This document shows positions 32,461 to 41,647 of a stretch of DNA of 64,000 nt, one piece after another. The notes under the pieces are model-generated. The model searched no databases, was not told the origin of the DNA, and saw only the letters and a program-made list of their open reading frames with translations. Positions within the stretch are counted from its first letter, which is position 1, and each line of letters opens with the position of its first letter. A program made the position numbers and the translations under genes. Source of the DNA: Phycisphaeraceae bacterium (lineage in GTDB: Bacteria; Planctomycetota; Phycisphaerae; Phycisphaerales; UBA1924); the NCBI GenBank assembly GCA_019454185.1, contig CP075368.1, positions 1,178,001 through 1,242,000 on the forward strand. Direction: 5' to 3'.

Positions 32461-33501
32461 ATGCGGAGTCTCGTGAGGGTTGTGGCTCTGATTGCGCTCT
32501 GGGTCGTGTTGATCACGCTGGCCCACGGCGCGATCAATTTGGATGTCTTCAAGCCGCGGCGGGCGGGTGATGGCGGGAAGACGTTCAAGATCGGCTTCCT
32601 GCCGGTCACGTGCCACCTGACGTGCCCGGTGACGCACTTCATTAATAAGAGCATGACGGGCGAGGAGATCTTCGAGCCGATCCGGTTCAATGGGTGGCCG
32701 GAGTTGAAAGAGGCGTATCTCTCAGGGTACACGCGGGCGACATTTATTCTCGCGCCGATGGCGATGCGGCTTCGCGAGGAGGGTGTGCCGCTGAAGATTG
32801 TGTATCTGGGGCATCGCGACGGCACGGCGATGATGGTGCACAAGGATTCTTCGATCTTCAGGATCGAGGACCTGAGGGGGAAGACTGTCGCGGTTCCGAA
32901 TCGTTTCTCGAATCAGCGGTTGCTTTTGTTCAAGGCGTTGCGCGAGCGCGGGATGTCGATCAATGACATCAAGCTTGTGGAGATGCCTCCCCCGGACATG
33001 CCCGCGGCGCTCTACGCGAAGGCGGTCGATGCGATCACATCGGGCGAGCCGTTCATGGGGCAGACGGAGCTGGACGGGTACGGTCGGATTCTGTACCTGA
33101 CAAAGGATGTGTGGCCTGAGTTCATTTCTTGCGTGCTTGCGGTGCATGAGGACGCGATCAAGAACGATCGCGAGACGGTGCAGCGACTGGTGGATGGGAT
33201 CGCCAGCAGCGGCAAGTGGATCGACGAGTCGATGGATCATCGGATGCAGGCCGCGGACTTTGTGAGCCGCCACTATTACAACCAGGACCCGCGGCTCTTG
33301 CAGCATGTCCTGAGCAAGCCGCCGGACCGTGTGAAGTACACGAATCTGGCACTGCGTCGGAAGGACTTCGAGGAGATCGAGCGTCTGGGGCGTGAGGGCG
33401 GGATCCTTGAGGGGAAGGCGGGGTTTGACGACTACTGCGATACCACGTTTGTGCCTGATGACGCGGTGGTGAAGCCGTACCTCTGGGAGAGCCCGAAGTG
33501 A
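32461..33501 (+). CDS. ABC transporter substrate-binding protein (NrtA/SsuA/THI5-like)
   Basis: A 346-aa periplasmic-type binding protein tethered by an N-terminal hydrophobic segment (LVRVVALIALWVVLITLAHG). The mature part starts FKIGFLPVTCHLTCPVTHFI, a variant of the NMT1/THI5-like family with two Cys. Then come YLSGYTRATFILAPMA, LRGKTVAVPNRFSNQRLLL and DAITSGEPFMGQTEL. The family binds nitrate, sulfonates, bicarbonate, pyrimidines or related small molecules. Permease and ATPase follow with GTGA/ATGA overlaps, and hutH follows those, so the ligand may be histidine, urocanate or a breakdown product. That is inferred only from neighbourhood. Confidence 0.88.
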   Translation: MRSLVRVVALIALWVVLITLAHGAINLDVFKPRRAGDGGKTFKIGFLPVTCHLTCPVTHFINKSMTGEEIFEPIRFNGWPELKEAYLSGYTRATFILAPMAMRLREEGVPLKIVYLGHRDGTAMMVHKDSSIFRIEDLRGKTVAVPNRFSNQRLLLFKALRERGMSINDIKLVEMPPPDMPAALYAKAVDAITSGEPFMGQTELDGYGRILYLTKDVWPEFISCVLAVHEDAIKNDRETVQRLVDGIASSGKWIDESMDHRMQAADFVSRHYYNQDPRLLQHVLSKPPDRVKYTNLALRRKDFEEIERLGREGGILEGKAGFDDYCDTTFVPDDAVVKPYLWESPK

Positions 33502-34295
33502 GCGGCTCCACCCGGCGGGCGAGCGTGAGAACACAGCGTCGGCTGGAGCGGTATGCGCTGCCGGCGCTGGTGGGCGTGCTGTTTCTGTGCATGTGGGACG
33601 CGCTGGTGCGGATATCGGGGAGTGACCTCTTTCCGAAGCCGATCGAGGTTGCGAGGGGGATCGGGGAGCTGATCGAGAAGGGGCTGCTGCACAAGTACAT
33701 CGTCGCGTCGCTGTTCCGAGTCACGTGGGGCTTCACGCTTGCGATGGCGGTGGGCATTCCGCTCGGGTTGTTCATGGGGTGGTTCAGGTGGGCGTTTCAG
33801 GCGTTGAACCCTGTGATCCAGGTGTTGAGGCCGATCTCCCCCATCGCCTGGATTCCGGTAGCGATTCTGTGGTTCGGGGTGTCGGACGCGGCCCCGATCT
33901 TCCTGATCTTTCTGGCGAGCGTGTTCCCGATTGCGGTATCGGCGGCGGCGGCGGTCGCGAACATCCAGCCGGTGTATGTGCGGGCGGCGCGGAACTTCGA
34001 GTTGTCGAGGTTCGAGCTGTTCCGGCGGGTGATCGTGCCGGCGACGCTGCCGCAGATCATCACTGGGCTTCGGATCGCGCTCGGCATCGCGTGGCTGGTT
34101 GTGGTGGCGGCGGAGATGATCGCCGTGAGTTCGGGGCTTGGATTCCTGATCATCGACGCGAGGAATGCCGGGAAGCGGTATGACCTCGTTGTTGCGGGGA
34201 TGGTGATGATCGGGCTGATCGGACTGGGGCTCGACCTGTTGGTGAGGCGGATGGAACGGATGGACGTGGTGCGCTGGGGGTATCACAACCAATGA
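33498..34295 (+). CDS. ABC transporter permease (NrtB/SsuC-like)
   Basis: A 265-aa inner membrane protein with about six transmembrane helices. It has the coupling-helix EAA-type loop AARNFELSRFELFRRVIVPATLPQI and the C-terminal IGLIGLGLDLLVRRMERM of the binding-protein-dependent NrtB/SsuC/TauC family. The GTG start overlaps the preceding stop (GTGA at 33498) and its own stop overlaps the next ATG, so translation of the three subunits is coupled. Confidence 0.93.
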   Translation: MSGSTRRASVRTQRRLERYALPALVGVLFLCMWDALVRISGSDLFPKPIEVARGIGELIEKGLLHKYIVASLFRVTWGFTLAMAVGIPLGLFMGWFRWAFQALNPVIQVLRPISPIAWIPVAILWFGVSDAAPIFLIFLASVFPIAVSAAAAVANIQPVYVRAARNFELSRFELFRRVIVPATLPQIITGLRIALGIAWLVVVAAEMIAVSSGLGFLIIDARNAGKRYDLVVAGMVMIGLIGLGLDLLVRRMERMDVVRWGYHNQ

Positions 34296-35167
34296 CACGC
34301 GCGGAGTCTGATCCGGGGAGTCGAACGGGCGGCGCGTCCCTCGCGGGAAAGAGCGCCGACGCGGTGGTGCGCGTACGGGATGTGTGGATGACGTTCGCCG
34401 GCAAATCGCGTGACAGCGATGTGCATGTGCTCGAGGGTGTGCACGCGGATGTGCGTGCGGGTGAGTTTGTTTGCATCGTGGGCCCTTCGGGGTGCGGCAA
34501 ATCGACGCTCTTGAACATTGTGGCGGGGTTCATCCCCCCCACCTCGGGCGAGGTGATGGTCGAGGGAAAGCGTGTGAGCCGGCCGGATGCGAGGCGGATC
34601 TTTGTGTTTCAGGAGAACGGCGTCTTTCCCTGGCTGACAGTGGCGCAGAATGTGGGATTCGGTCTGCAGAGACGCGAGCCGTCGGAGCGCCAGCGGATCG
34701 TGCAGCACTACATCGACATGGTCGGGCTCACGGGGTTTGAGCGTGCGTTCCCGCGTGAGCTTTCGGGGGGGATGCGTCAGCGGGTCGAGATCGCCCGTGC
34801 ACTGGCCTCGCAGCCCTCGATCATCTACATGGATGAGCCGTTCGGCGCGTTGGACTATCTCACGCGGCTGAAGATGCGTGCGGACCTGATCCGCATCTGG
34901 CAGGAGGAGAAGAAGACGATCCTGTTCGTGACGCACGACATTGAGGAGGCGGTGCAACTGGCCGACCGGGTGCTCGTGATGACGCGCCGCCCGGCCACGA
35001 TCAAGGAGGAAGTGAGGGTTGATCTCCCTCGGCCTCGCGACATCGATTCGCCCGATTATCTGAGGGTGCGGGACCGCATCTTTGATGCGATGGGAATCGA
35101 TCGGACCACGGGACGGAGCGGGGACGGCGCGTCGCTGGACGAGAAGAGTGTGGTTCCGGGGCTGTGA
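34292..35167 (+). CDS. ABC transporter ATP-binding protein (NrtD/SsuB/TauB-like)
   Basis: A 291-aa ATPase: Walker A is GPSGCGKSTL at about residue 66, the Q-loop is FQENGVFPW, the signature is LSGGMRQRVEIARALA, Walker B is IIYMDEPFGALD, and the H-loop is FVTHDIEEAV. The C-terminal extension resembles those of nitrate/sulfonate importers. It energises the upstream permease. hutH starts 60 bases downstream without a terminator, suggesting one transcript. Confidence 0.95.
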   Translation: MTRAESDPGSRTGGASLAGKSADAVVRVRDVWMTFAGKSRDSDVHVLEGVHADVRAGEFVCIVGPSGCGKSTLLNIVAGFIPPTSGEVMVEGKRVSRPDARRIFVFQENGVFPWLTVAQNVGFGLQRREPSERQRIVQHYIDMVGLTGFERAFPRELSGGMRQRVEIARALASQPSIIYMDEPFGALDYLTRLKMRADLIRIWQEEKKTILFVTHDIEEAVQLADRVLVMTRRPATIKEEVRVDLPRPRDIDSPDYLRVRDRIFDAMGIDRTTGRSGDGASLDEKSVVPGL

Positions 35168-35227
35168 TCGCGCGGAATCAAGGATCTGCGCCTTGCTATC
35201 CGGTGGTCTGTCGTGGACGATTGGACC

Positions 35228-36772
35228 ATGGCGCATCACGAGGCGGAGATCCTGCTCGGAACCGGTCCACTGGCGATCGATCTGGTGCTGCACGCAGCCC
35301 GAGGGCGGGGCGTGAGGGTTGGTGGGGATGCAGCGAGTGCGATGCTTGCATCGCGGGCGGTCATCGAGGGGATCCGCGACTCGGCGGAGCCCCACTACGG
35401 GATCAACACTGGGTTTGGATCGCTCTCGCGGAAGCGGGTGTCGCCCGAGGACCTGCGGGACTTGCAGCGGAACCTCGTGAGATCGCATGCAGCGGGGGTT
35501 GGGGAGCCGTTGCCGACGGATGTGGTGCGGGCGATGATGGTGATTCTGGCGGGCTCGCTGGCGCGAGGCATGTCGGGCGTGAGGCCGGTCGTGGTCGAGA
35601 CGATCGCTGCGATGCTGAACGCGTGCATCACGCCGATCGTGCCGTCACTTGGCTCCGTGGGCGCGTCGGGCGATCTTGCGCCGCTGGCGCACGTCGCGTG
35701 CGCGCTGATCGGTGAGGGGGAGGTTGAGTTCGGAGGGAAGCGGACGACGGCGGCCGAGGCGATGCGAGTATCCGGGATTCAGCCCCTTGTGCTGGAGGCG
35801 AAGGAGGGGCTCGCGCTGATCAACGGCACGCATCTGATGGCGGCGCAGGGTGTGCTGCTGTGCGCTGAACTGGAGTTGTTGACGGGTGCGGCGATCGCGG
35901 CTGCGGCGATGTCGATCGATGCGAGCCGCGGGACGGATGCGTTTCTTGATCCTCGGGTTCACGAGGCGCGTTGCCAGCCGGGGCAGAAGGATGTCGCGGC
36001 GCGGGTGCTGGCGTTGCTGAAGGGGAGTGAGATTCTGCCTTCGCATGCGGAGAACGACCCTCGCGTGCAGGACCCCTACTCCCTTCGGTGCATGGCTCAG
36101 GTGATCGGTGCGGCGACCGATTGCTTTGCGTATGTTCGCGAGTGCGTCGAGCGCGAGCTGGGCGCAGTGACGGACAACCCCTTGGTCTTCGCGGGGAGCG
36201 GGCAGGGGGGCGGGGATGTGGTTTCTGCGGGAAACTTTCACGGGATGCCGTTGGCGGTGCCGCTGGACGTGGCGACGATCGGGATCTCGCACATCGCGGG
36301 GATCAGCGAGCGGCGGACGTTCTGGATGCTTTCGGCGTTTGATGCGGAGAGTCACCTGAGGCCGTATCTGAGCCCGGAGCCGGGGTTGAACTCGGGTCTG
36401 ATGATCGCTCAGTACACGGCGGCAGCGCTGTGCAATGAGATCATCGGGCTGGCGACGCCGGCGAGCGTGGCGAACATCGTGACGAGCGCGGGGATCGAGG
36501 ACTACAACTCGTTCGGCCCTCGGGCGGCGGCGAAGGCGAGGCGTGCGGCGGATCTTGCGATGCACGTTGTGGCGATCGAGTTGATCTGTGCGGCTCAGGG
36601 GATTGAGGCGCATCGTCCGTTGAAGACTGGAAAGGGCATCGAGCGGGTGCATGAGGCGGTGCGGAGAGTGGTGCCCGCGTTGGAGAAGGATCGGTCGCCA
36701 GCGCCGGATATCGAGGCGGCGGTTGGGCTGATCCGGAGCGGCGAGATCGAGCGTGCGATGAGCGGCGTGTGA
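35228..36772 (+). CDS. hutH: Histidine ammonia-lyase
   Basis: A 514-aa enzyme converting histidine to trans-urocanate and ammonia. The self-forming MIO prosthetic group comes from Ala-Ser-Gly at about residues 146-148 in [13 protein letters not shown]. Other HAL/PAL motifs are [31 protein letters not shown] and [13 protein letters not shown]. The length is typical (about 500-515). I chose ATG 35228 (MAHHEAE); a GTG at 35213 would add five residues and neither has a clear ribosome binding site. First step of the Hut pathway; hutU follows 10 bases later. Confidence 0.95.
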   Translation: MAHHEAEILLGTGPLAIDLVLHAARGRGVRVGGDAASAMLASRAVIEGIRDSAEPHYGINTGFGSLSRKRVSPEDLRDLQRNLVRSHAAGVGEPLPTDVVRAMMVILAGSLARGMSGVRPVVVETIAAMLNACITPIVPSLGSVGASGDLAPLAHVACALIGEGEVEFGGKRTTAAEAMRVSGIQPLVLEAKEGLALINGTHLMAAQGVLLCAELELLTGAAIAAAAMSIDASRGTDAFLDPRVHEARCQPGQKDVAARVLALLKGSEILPSHAENDPRVQDPYSLRCMAQVIGAATDCFAYVRECVERELGAVTDNPLVFAGSGQGGGDVVSAGNFHGMPLAVPLDVATIGISHIAGISERRTFWMLSAFDAESHLRPYLSPEPGLNSGLMIAQYTAAALCNEIIGLATPASVANIVTSAGIEDYNSFGPRAAAKARRAADLAMHVVAIELICAAQGIEAHRPLKTGKGIERVHEAVRRVVPALEKDRSPAPDIEAAVGLIRSGEIERAMSGV

Positions 36773-36782
36773 GGAGCGAGTG

Positions 36783-38471
36783 ATGACACTGATGGAAGCG
36801 AATCAGGTGAAGCAGTCGGCTGGGGCTCGCGTGGTTCGAGCGGCGCGTGGGAATGAGCGAGTCTGCAAGACGTGGCAGGCGGAGGCCGCGTTGCGGATGT
36901 TGATGAACAACCTTGATCCTGAGGTTGCGGAGCATCCGGAGACGCTCGTGGTGTACGGCGGACGAGGGCAGGCGGCACGGTCTTGGCCGGCGTTCGATGC
37001 GATTGTGGAGACGCTCAAGTCGCTCGGGGAAGACGAGACGCTGCTCGTGCAGTCGGGAAAGCCGGTGGGCGTCGTGAGGACGCATCGGGACTCGCCACGT
37101 GTGTTGATCGCGAACTCGAACCTGGTCCCCCACTGGGCGACGCAGGCGCACTTTGACGATCTCGCGGCCAAGGGCCTGATGATGTACGGGCAGATGACCG
37201 CCGGGTCATGGATCTATATCGGGACGCAGGGCATTCTGCAGGGGACCTATGAGACGTTTGCCGAGTGCGCGAGGCAGCACTTCGGCGGCACGCTCGCGGG
37301 GCGGTTGTGTGTGACGGCGGGGTGCGGCGGGATGGGCGGTGCGCAGCCGCTCAGCGTGACGATGAACGGCGGGACGTGTCTGATTGCGGATGTGGATCGG
37401 ACGCGGCTCGATCGGCGCGTGAAGGATCGGTATCTGGATGAGGTGGTGGACGGGATCGATGCTGCGGTTGATCGCGCGGTTTCACTCGCGAAGCAGAAGA
37501 AGGCGATAAGCATCGGCGTCGAGTGCAACGCGGTGGATCTGCTGGAAAGGATGCTCGAGCGGGGGATCACGCCGGACGCGTTGACCGACCAGACCAGCGC
37601 GCACGATGTGCAGAACTATGTGCCGACGGGGATGACGTTCGCTTCGGCGCGGGATCTCGGTAAACGGGACCCGAAGCGGTACGCAGAGTTGAGTATCGCG
37701 TCGATGGAGCGGCATGTGCGGGCGATGGTGGCGTTGCAGCGGAAGGGTGCCAGGACGTTTGACTACGGGAACAACATCCGCCAACGGGCGTTCGATGCGG
37801 GGTTCAAGGAAGCGTTCGAGTTCCCCGGCTTTGTGCCGGCATATATCAGGCCCCAGTTCTGCGTCGGGCGCGGGCCCTTCCGGTGGGTTGCGCTCTCCGG
37901 TGATCCTGAGGACATCTTCACGACGGATCGTGCGTTGATGGAATTGTTCCCCAAGGACGAAGGGCTGCATCGGTGGCTGACGCTGGCGAAGGATCGTGTC
38001 GCGTTCCAGGGTCTGCCCGCGCGGATCTGCTGGCTCGGCTACGGCGAGCGGCACAAGGCGGGGCTGCTCTTCAATGAACTGGTGCGCACCGGCAAGGTGA
38101 AGGCACCGATCGTGATCGGACGCGATCACCTGGATTGCGGTTCGGTGGCAAGTCCGAATCGCGAGACGGAGGCGATGAGGGACGGGACGGATGCCGTCAG
38201 CGACTGGGCATTGCTCAATGCGATGGTGAATGTTGCGTCAGGCGCGTCGTGGGTGTCGTTCCATCACGGAGGCGGCGTCGGCATCGGCTTCAGCCAGCAC
38301 GCCGGGCAGGTCGTCGTCGCTGACGGCACGTCGGAAGCCGCGGCGAGGGTGGAGCGTGTGCTGACGAACGATCCCGCGATGGGGGTCTTCAGGCACGCCG
38401 ACGCGGGATATCCCGAGGCGCAGCGGTGTGCGGATGAGCGGGGCGTTCGGGTGCCGATGCGGAACTGGTGA
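36783..38471 (+). CDS. hutU: Urocanate hydratase (urocanase)
   Basis: A 562-aa NAD-dependent enzyme that converts urocanate to 4-imidazolone-5-propionate. Clear family markers: [20 protein letters not shown] near the N-terminus, [31 protein letters not shown] (NAD region), [16 protein letters not shown] with the catalytic Cys, and [19 protein letters not shown]. Length as expected (about 555-565). ATG 36783 has GGAG five bases upstream; the GTG directly before it at 36780 is less likely. Confidence 0.97.
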   Translation: MTLMEANQVKQSAGARVVRAARGNERVCKTWQAEAALRMLMNNLDPEVAEHPETLVVYGGRGQAARSWPAFDAIVETLKSLGEDETLLVQSGKPVGVVRTHRDSPRVLIANSNLVPHWATQAHFDDLAAKGLMMYGQMTAGSWIYIGTQGILQGTYETFAECARQHFGGTLAGRLCVTAGCGGMGGAQPLSVTMNGGTCLIADVDRTRLDRRVKDRYLDEVVDGIDAAVDRAVSLAKQKKAISIGVECNAVDLLERMLERGITPDALTDQTSAHDVQNYVPTGMTFASARDLGKRDPKRYAELSIASMERHVRAMVALQRKGARTFDYGNNIRQRAFDAGFKEAFEFPGFVPAYIRPQFCVGRGPFRWVALSGDPEDIFTTDRALMELFPKDEGLHRWLTLAKDRVAFQGLPARICWLGYGERHKAGLLFNELVRTGKVKAPIVIGRDHLDCGSVASPNRETEAMRDGTDAVSDWALLNAMVNVASGASWVSFHHGGGVGIGFSQHAGQVVVADGTSEAAARVERVLTNDPAMGVFRHADAGYPEAQRCADERGVRVPMRNW

Positions 38472-38493
38472 TATGAGTTGCTAGACTGCGGTC

Positions 38494-39468
38494 ATGGGAT
38501 CTTCCTCCCCTTCGTCACTCCCCCACTGCTGTCCGGCTGTCTGGCCGGAGCACGTGGCGTCTTCGCGATTCGCATCGGCGATCTCACGAAGCCCCGAGGG
38601 TTGCCGCGTGGCGTTGATCGGGCTGCCGGACGATCTTGGTGTGCGGATGAACGGCGGCAGGCCCGGAGCGTGTGAGGGGCCGACGGCGTTTCGCAGCGCA
38701 CTCGCGAGATACGGTGTGCGGGAGCCATCGGGATGGGAGTGGCCCGGCGTGTACGACGCGGGCGATGTCGTTCCGGCGGGTGGCGACTCGCCGGATGCCC
38801 TCGCGGAGACGCACGGGCGCGTGACGCTGGCGGTTGAGGCCGCGCTCGACATGGGGCTCTTTCCGATCGGGGTGGGCGGCGGCCATGATCTGACGTTCGC
38901 GTTTGTGAGGCCGGTGGCGATTCGATATCCCGGGCTTGTCGGGTACTACATGGATGCGCACCTGGATGTGCGAGATTCGATCGGCTCGGGGATGCCGTTC
39001 AGGCGGTTGATTGAGGAGTGCGGCGTTCAGTCGCTGCGGCTGATCGGGATGAACCCGATGGTGAACGCTTCGGAGCATGTGGAGTATTTTTCCGACAAGC
39101 GGGGCCGGGTCATGGATTGCGCGGAGTTTGAGGCATCGGCACGGGAGGAGCCGCTCAACGCGTTCGCCTCGCTGGATCTTGACGTGTTCGACGGTGCGTT
39201 CGCGCCGGGTGTGAGCGCGGTGAATCCGTGCGGCATGGAGCCGCGCAATGTCGAGCGGCTTGTCGAGACGCTCGGGAGATCGCGACGGATCAGGTGCTTT
39301 GACATCATGGAGTTGAACCCTCGATTCGATCAGGACGGTCGCACGGCGCGGCTGGCGGCCCATCTCTTCCTCGTGTTCATGCGGGGGCTTGCGGGGCGAT
39401 GGAGTGATGATGGGCGAGGTGAAGGTGCGGCAGCGTGGACACGTGGAGAGCCGGAGGGTCGTCGTTGA
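38494..39468 (+). CDS. hutG: Formimidoylglutamase-type ureohydrolase
   Basis: A 324-aa arginase/agmatinase-family enzyme. The dimanganese motifs are GVGGGHDLT, YMDAHLDVR and SLDLDVFDG. Within a hut cluster this is HutG, which hydrolyses N-formimidoyl-glutamate to glutamate and formamide. The alternative route via HutF (deiminase) is not seen. The first 35 residues (Ser/Pro/Cys-rich) before CRVALIGLPDD are longer than usual, so the true start may be downstream. The stop TGA overlaps the probable TTG start of hutI. Confidence 0.9.
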   Translation: MGSSSPSSLPHCCPAVWPEHVASSRFASAISRSPEGCRVALIGLPDDLGVRMNGGRPGACEGPTAFRSALARYGVREPSGWEWPGVYDAGDVVPAGGDSPDALAETHGRVTLAVEAALDMGLFPIGVGGGHDLTFAFVRPVAIRYPGLVGYYMDAHLDVRDSIGSGMPFRRLIEECGVQSLRLIGMNPMVNASEHVEYFSDKRGRVMDCAEFEASAREEPLNAFASLDLDVFDGAFAPGVSAVNPCGMEPRNVERLVETLGRSRRIRCFDIMELNPRFDQDGRTARLAAHLFLVFMRGLAGRWSDDGRGEGAAAWTRGEPEGRR

Positions 39469-40700
39469 GCATTCTCTTTCGGAACGTGCGGGCGGTGACG
39501 TTGGCAGCGGGATCAACGCCGAGGCGGCTGGGCGAGCTTGGCGCGGGATCGGTCCGCGACGGGGTTGATGTGCTGGTTGAGGGCGCACGCATCACGCGCG
39601 TTGAGAGCGGGGTGCGGGCTCCATCGGCGAGCAGGATCGTCGAGGGGCGGGGAAGGATTTTGATGCCGGGCTTCGTCGATTGCCACACACACGCGTGCTG
39701 GGCGGGGGATCGGCTCGATGAGTGGGACATGAAGCGTGCGGGTGCTTCGTACCTGGACATACTCGGGTCGGGCGGTGGGATCATGTCGACCGTGCGATCG
39801 GTTCGCAGGGCGTCTCAGCCCGATCTGACGACGAATCTGATGCGACGGCTGGAGTTGATGGCGAGAGAGGGGACGACGACGGTTGAGGCCAAGAGCGGAT
39901 ATGGCCTGACGACGGAGCATGAGTTGAAGATGCTCCGGGCGATCGCCTCTGCGGGGACCGCCTGGAAGGGGACGGTGGTGCCGACCGCGCTCTTGGGCCA
40001 TGCGATCGACGCCGATGTGCCGAACTTTGCGGAGCGTGTGGTGTACGAGACGCTGCCCGCTGTCAGCGCGGAGTTTCCGGGGATAACGGTCGATGCGTAC
40101 TGCGAGAAGGGGGCGTGGAGCGTCGAGGAAGCGATGCGTCTGTTCGAGCAGGCGAGGTCGATGGGACATCCGATCCGAGTCCACGCCGATCAGTTCAATT
40201 CACTCGGGATGGTGCCGGCGGCTGTTGGATTGGGCGCGGTGAGCGTTGACCATCTGGAGGCCGCGAGAGAGAGCGAGCTTGGGGTGTTGGCGGCTTCCTC
40301 GACGTTCGGGGTTGCGCTGCCGGTGTGCGGATTTCATCTCGACGGCCGATATGCACCCGCTCGGCGGTTTGTCGAGATGGGCGGAGCGCTCGCGATCGCA
40401 ACGAACTGCAATCCGGGATCGGCACCGAGCTCGTCCATGCCGCTGGCGATCGCGCTTGCCGTGCGGCATCTCGGGCTGTCGGCGATCGAGGCGATCGCTG
40501 CGGCAACCGTGAATCCGGCGACGCTGCTCGGGCTTGGAGATCGCGGGACCATCGAATCGGGGAAGCGGGCGGATCTGATCCTGCTCAGCCACACGGACGA
40601 GCGGGCGTTGGCGTATGAGGTTGGCGGGAACCCGGTTGATCTCACGATGATTGCGGGCGAGGTCGTGCATGGCGGCGATGAGGTGACACCGTCGGCCTGA
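39465..40700 (+). CDS. hutI: Imidazolonepropionase
   Basis: A 411-aa amidohydrolase that opens the imidazolone ring to give N-formimidoyl-glutamate. Metal site DCHTHACWAGDR, then KSGYGLTTEHELKML, HADQFNSLGMV, DHLEAA and NCNPGSAPSSSMPLA, all standard for HutI. Start: TTG at 39465 has GGAGG 8 bases upstream and overlaps the hutG stop; a GTG at 39435 in frame is an alternative. Together with hutH, hutU and hutG it completes histidine degradation to glutamate. Confidence 0.95.
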   Translation: MSILFRNVRAVTLAAGSTPRRLGELGAGSVRDGVDVLVEGARITRVESGVRAPSASRIVEGRGRILMPGFVDCHTHACWAGDRLDEWDMKRAGASYLDILGSGGGIMSTVRSVRRASQPDLTTNLMRRLELMAREGTTTVEAKSGYGLTTEHELKMLRAIASAGTAWKGTVVPTALLGHAIDADVPNFAERVVYETLPAVSAEFPGITVDAYCEKGAWSVEEAMRLFEQARSMGHPIRVHADQFNSLGMVPAAVGLGAVSVDHLEAARESELGVLAASSTFGVALPVCGFHLDGRYAPARRFVEMGGALAIATNCNPGSAPSSSMPLAIALAVRHLGLSAIEAIAAATVNPATLLGLGDRGTIESGKRADLILLSHTDERALAYEVGGNPVDLTMIAGEVVHGGDEVTPSA

Positions 40701-40718
40701 TCGCTACGATGCGATCGC

Positions 40719-41540
40719 ATGAGTTTGCCCCCCCCACTTCGACCGGCGGAGATTGATGCGGCGGCTGCCGCGGCGCGGTGTGTTGTCGAGACGCACCGGC
40801 ACATGGCCGGCTGGATGCGATCCGGCATGACGCTTGCGAAGATCGATGCGGAGGTTGCGAGAGTGCTGGCATCGTTGCGGTGCCGTTCTGCGTTTCTGCA
40901 CTATCGAGCGGGGCGGTCGCCGCCCTTTCCGTCGCACGCCTGCCTGAGCGTGAATGAGTGCGTGGTGCATGGCACGGCGGGGTATCTCGAGAGGCCGCTG
41001 ACGCATGGGGACGTGCTGAAGCTCGACATCGGTGTGGTGCACAACGGTTGGATCGGCGATGCGGCATGGACGTATGTGTTCGGCGAGCCGCGCCCGGAGG
41101 TGCGGGCGTTGATGGATTGCGGGAAAGAGTCGCTTCGGCGCGGGATCTCGCAGTTGCGTCCCGGGAAGACGTTCGAGGACTGGGCGCGAGCGGTGCAGGG
41201 GTATGTCGAGGGAGAGCGCGGGTACTTCCTTGTGCGCGGGCTCGGGGGGCATGGATATGGGCGGAAGCTGCACAGCCCGCCGTATATCTCGAATGTGTTG
41301 GTCCAGTTCCCTGAGACATGGGAGGACGGCAAGCTGCCGTGCCGCCCGGGCACTCTGATCGCGGTGGAGCCGATGATCGGTGCGGGGACGTCCGGGGTGG
41401 TGCAGCACAAGAACGCGTGGCCGGTGTTCACGAGTGACGGCTCGATGAGTGTTCACTATGAGCACGACGTTCTGATCACTGAGGATGGGCCGAGGGTATT
41501 GACAGAGGGGATGGAGCAACTGCCAGACGTGATCGCGTAG
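40719..41540 (+). CDS. map: Methionine aminopeptidase, type I
   Basis: A 273-aa metalloprotease that removes N-terminal methionine. Metal ligands can be read in order: Asp in LKLDIGVVHNG, Asp in GDAAWTY, His in GLGGHGYGRKLH, Glu in AVEPMIG and Glu in HYEHDVLI. The His motif (normally GHGIGRxxHExP) is HGYGRKLHSPP here. An N-terminal run of 8 C (PPPL) is present. It is a separate housekeeping gene appended to the hut transcript, 18 bases after hutI. A hairpin terminator follows. Confidence 0.93.
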   Translation: MSLPPPLRPAEIDAAAAAARCVVETHRHMAGWMRSGMTLAKIDAEVARVLASLRCRSAFLHYRAGRSPPFPSHACLSVNECVVHGTAGYLERPLTHGDVLKLDIGVVHNGWIGDAAWTYVFGEPRPEVRALMDCGKESLRRGISQLRPGKTFEDWARAVQGYVEGERGYFLVRGLGGHGYGRKLHSPPYISNVLVQFPETWEDGKLPCRPGTLIAVEPMIGAGTSGVVQHKNAWPVFTSDGSMSVHYEHDVLITEDGPRVLTEGMEQLPDVIA

Positions 41541-41584
41541 ATCGCGATGGCTTCGCGGCCTGAAAGGCGTAGAGCGATTGATGC

Positions 41585-41625
41585 AAAGAGAGAGGGGGTG
41601 GCACTCGGCCACCCCCTCTGTTCAT
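41585..41625. terminator. Bidirectional terminator between map and metalloprotease
   Basis: AGAGGGGGTGGC (41591-41602) pairs perfectly with GCCACCCCCTCT (41608-41619), a 12-bp stem with a 5-base loop. It sits between two convergent genes. Read leftward it is followed by CTCTTTG, a modest U-tract. Confidence 0.75.
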
Positions 41626-41647
41626 CCATGGGTTCGATCAAGACGGA

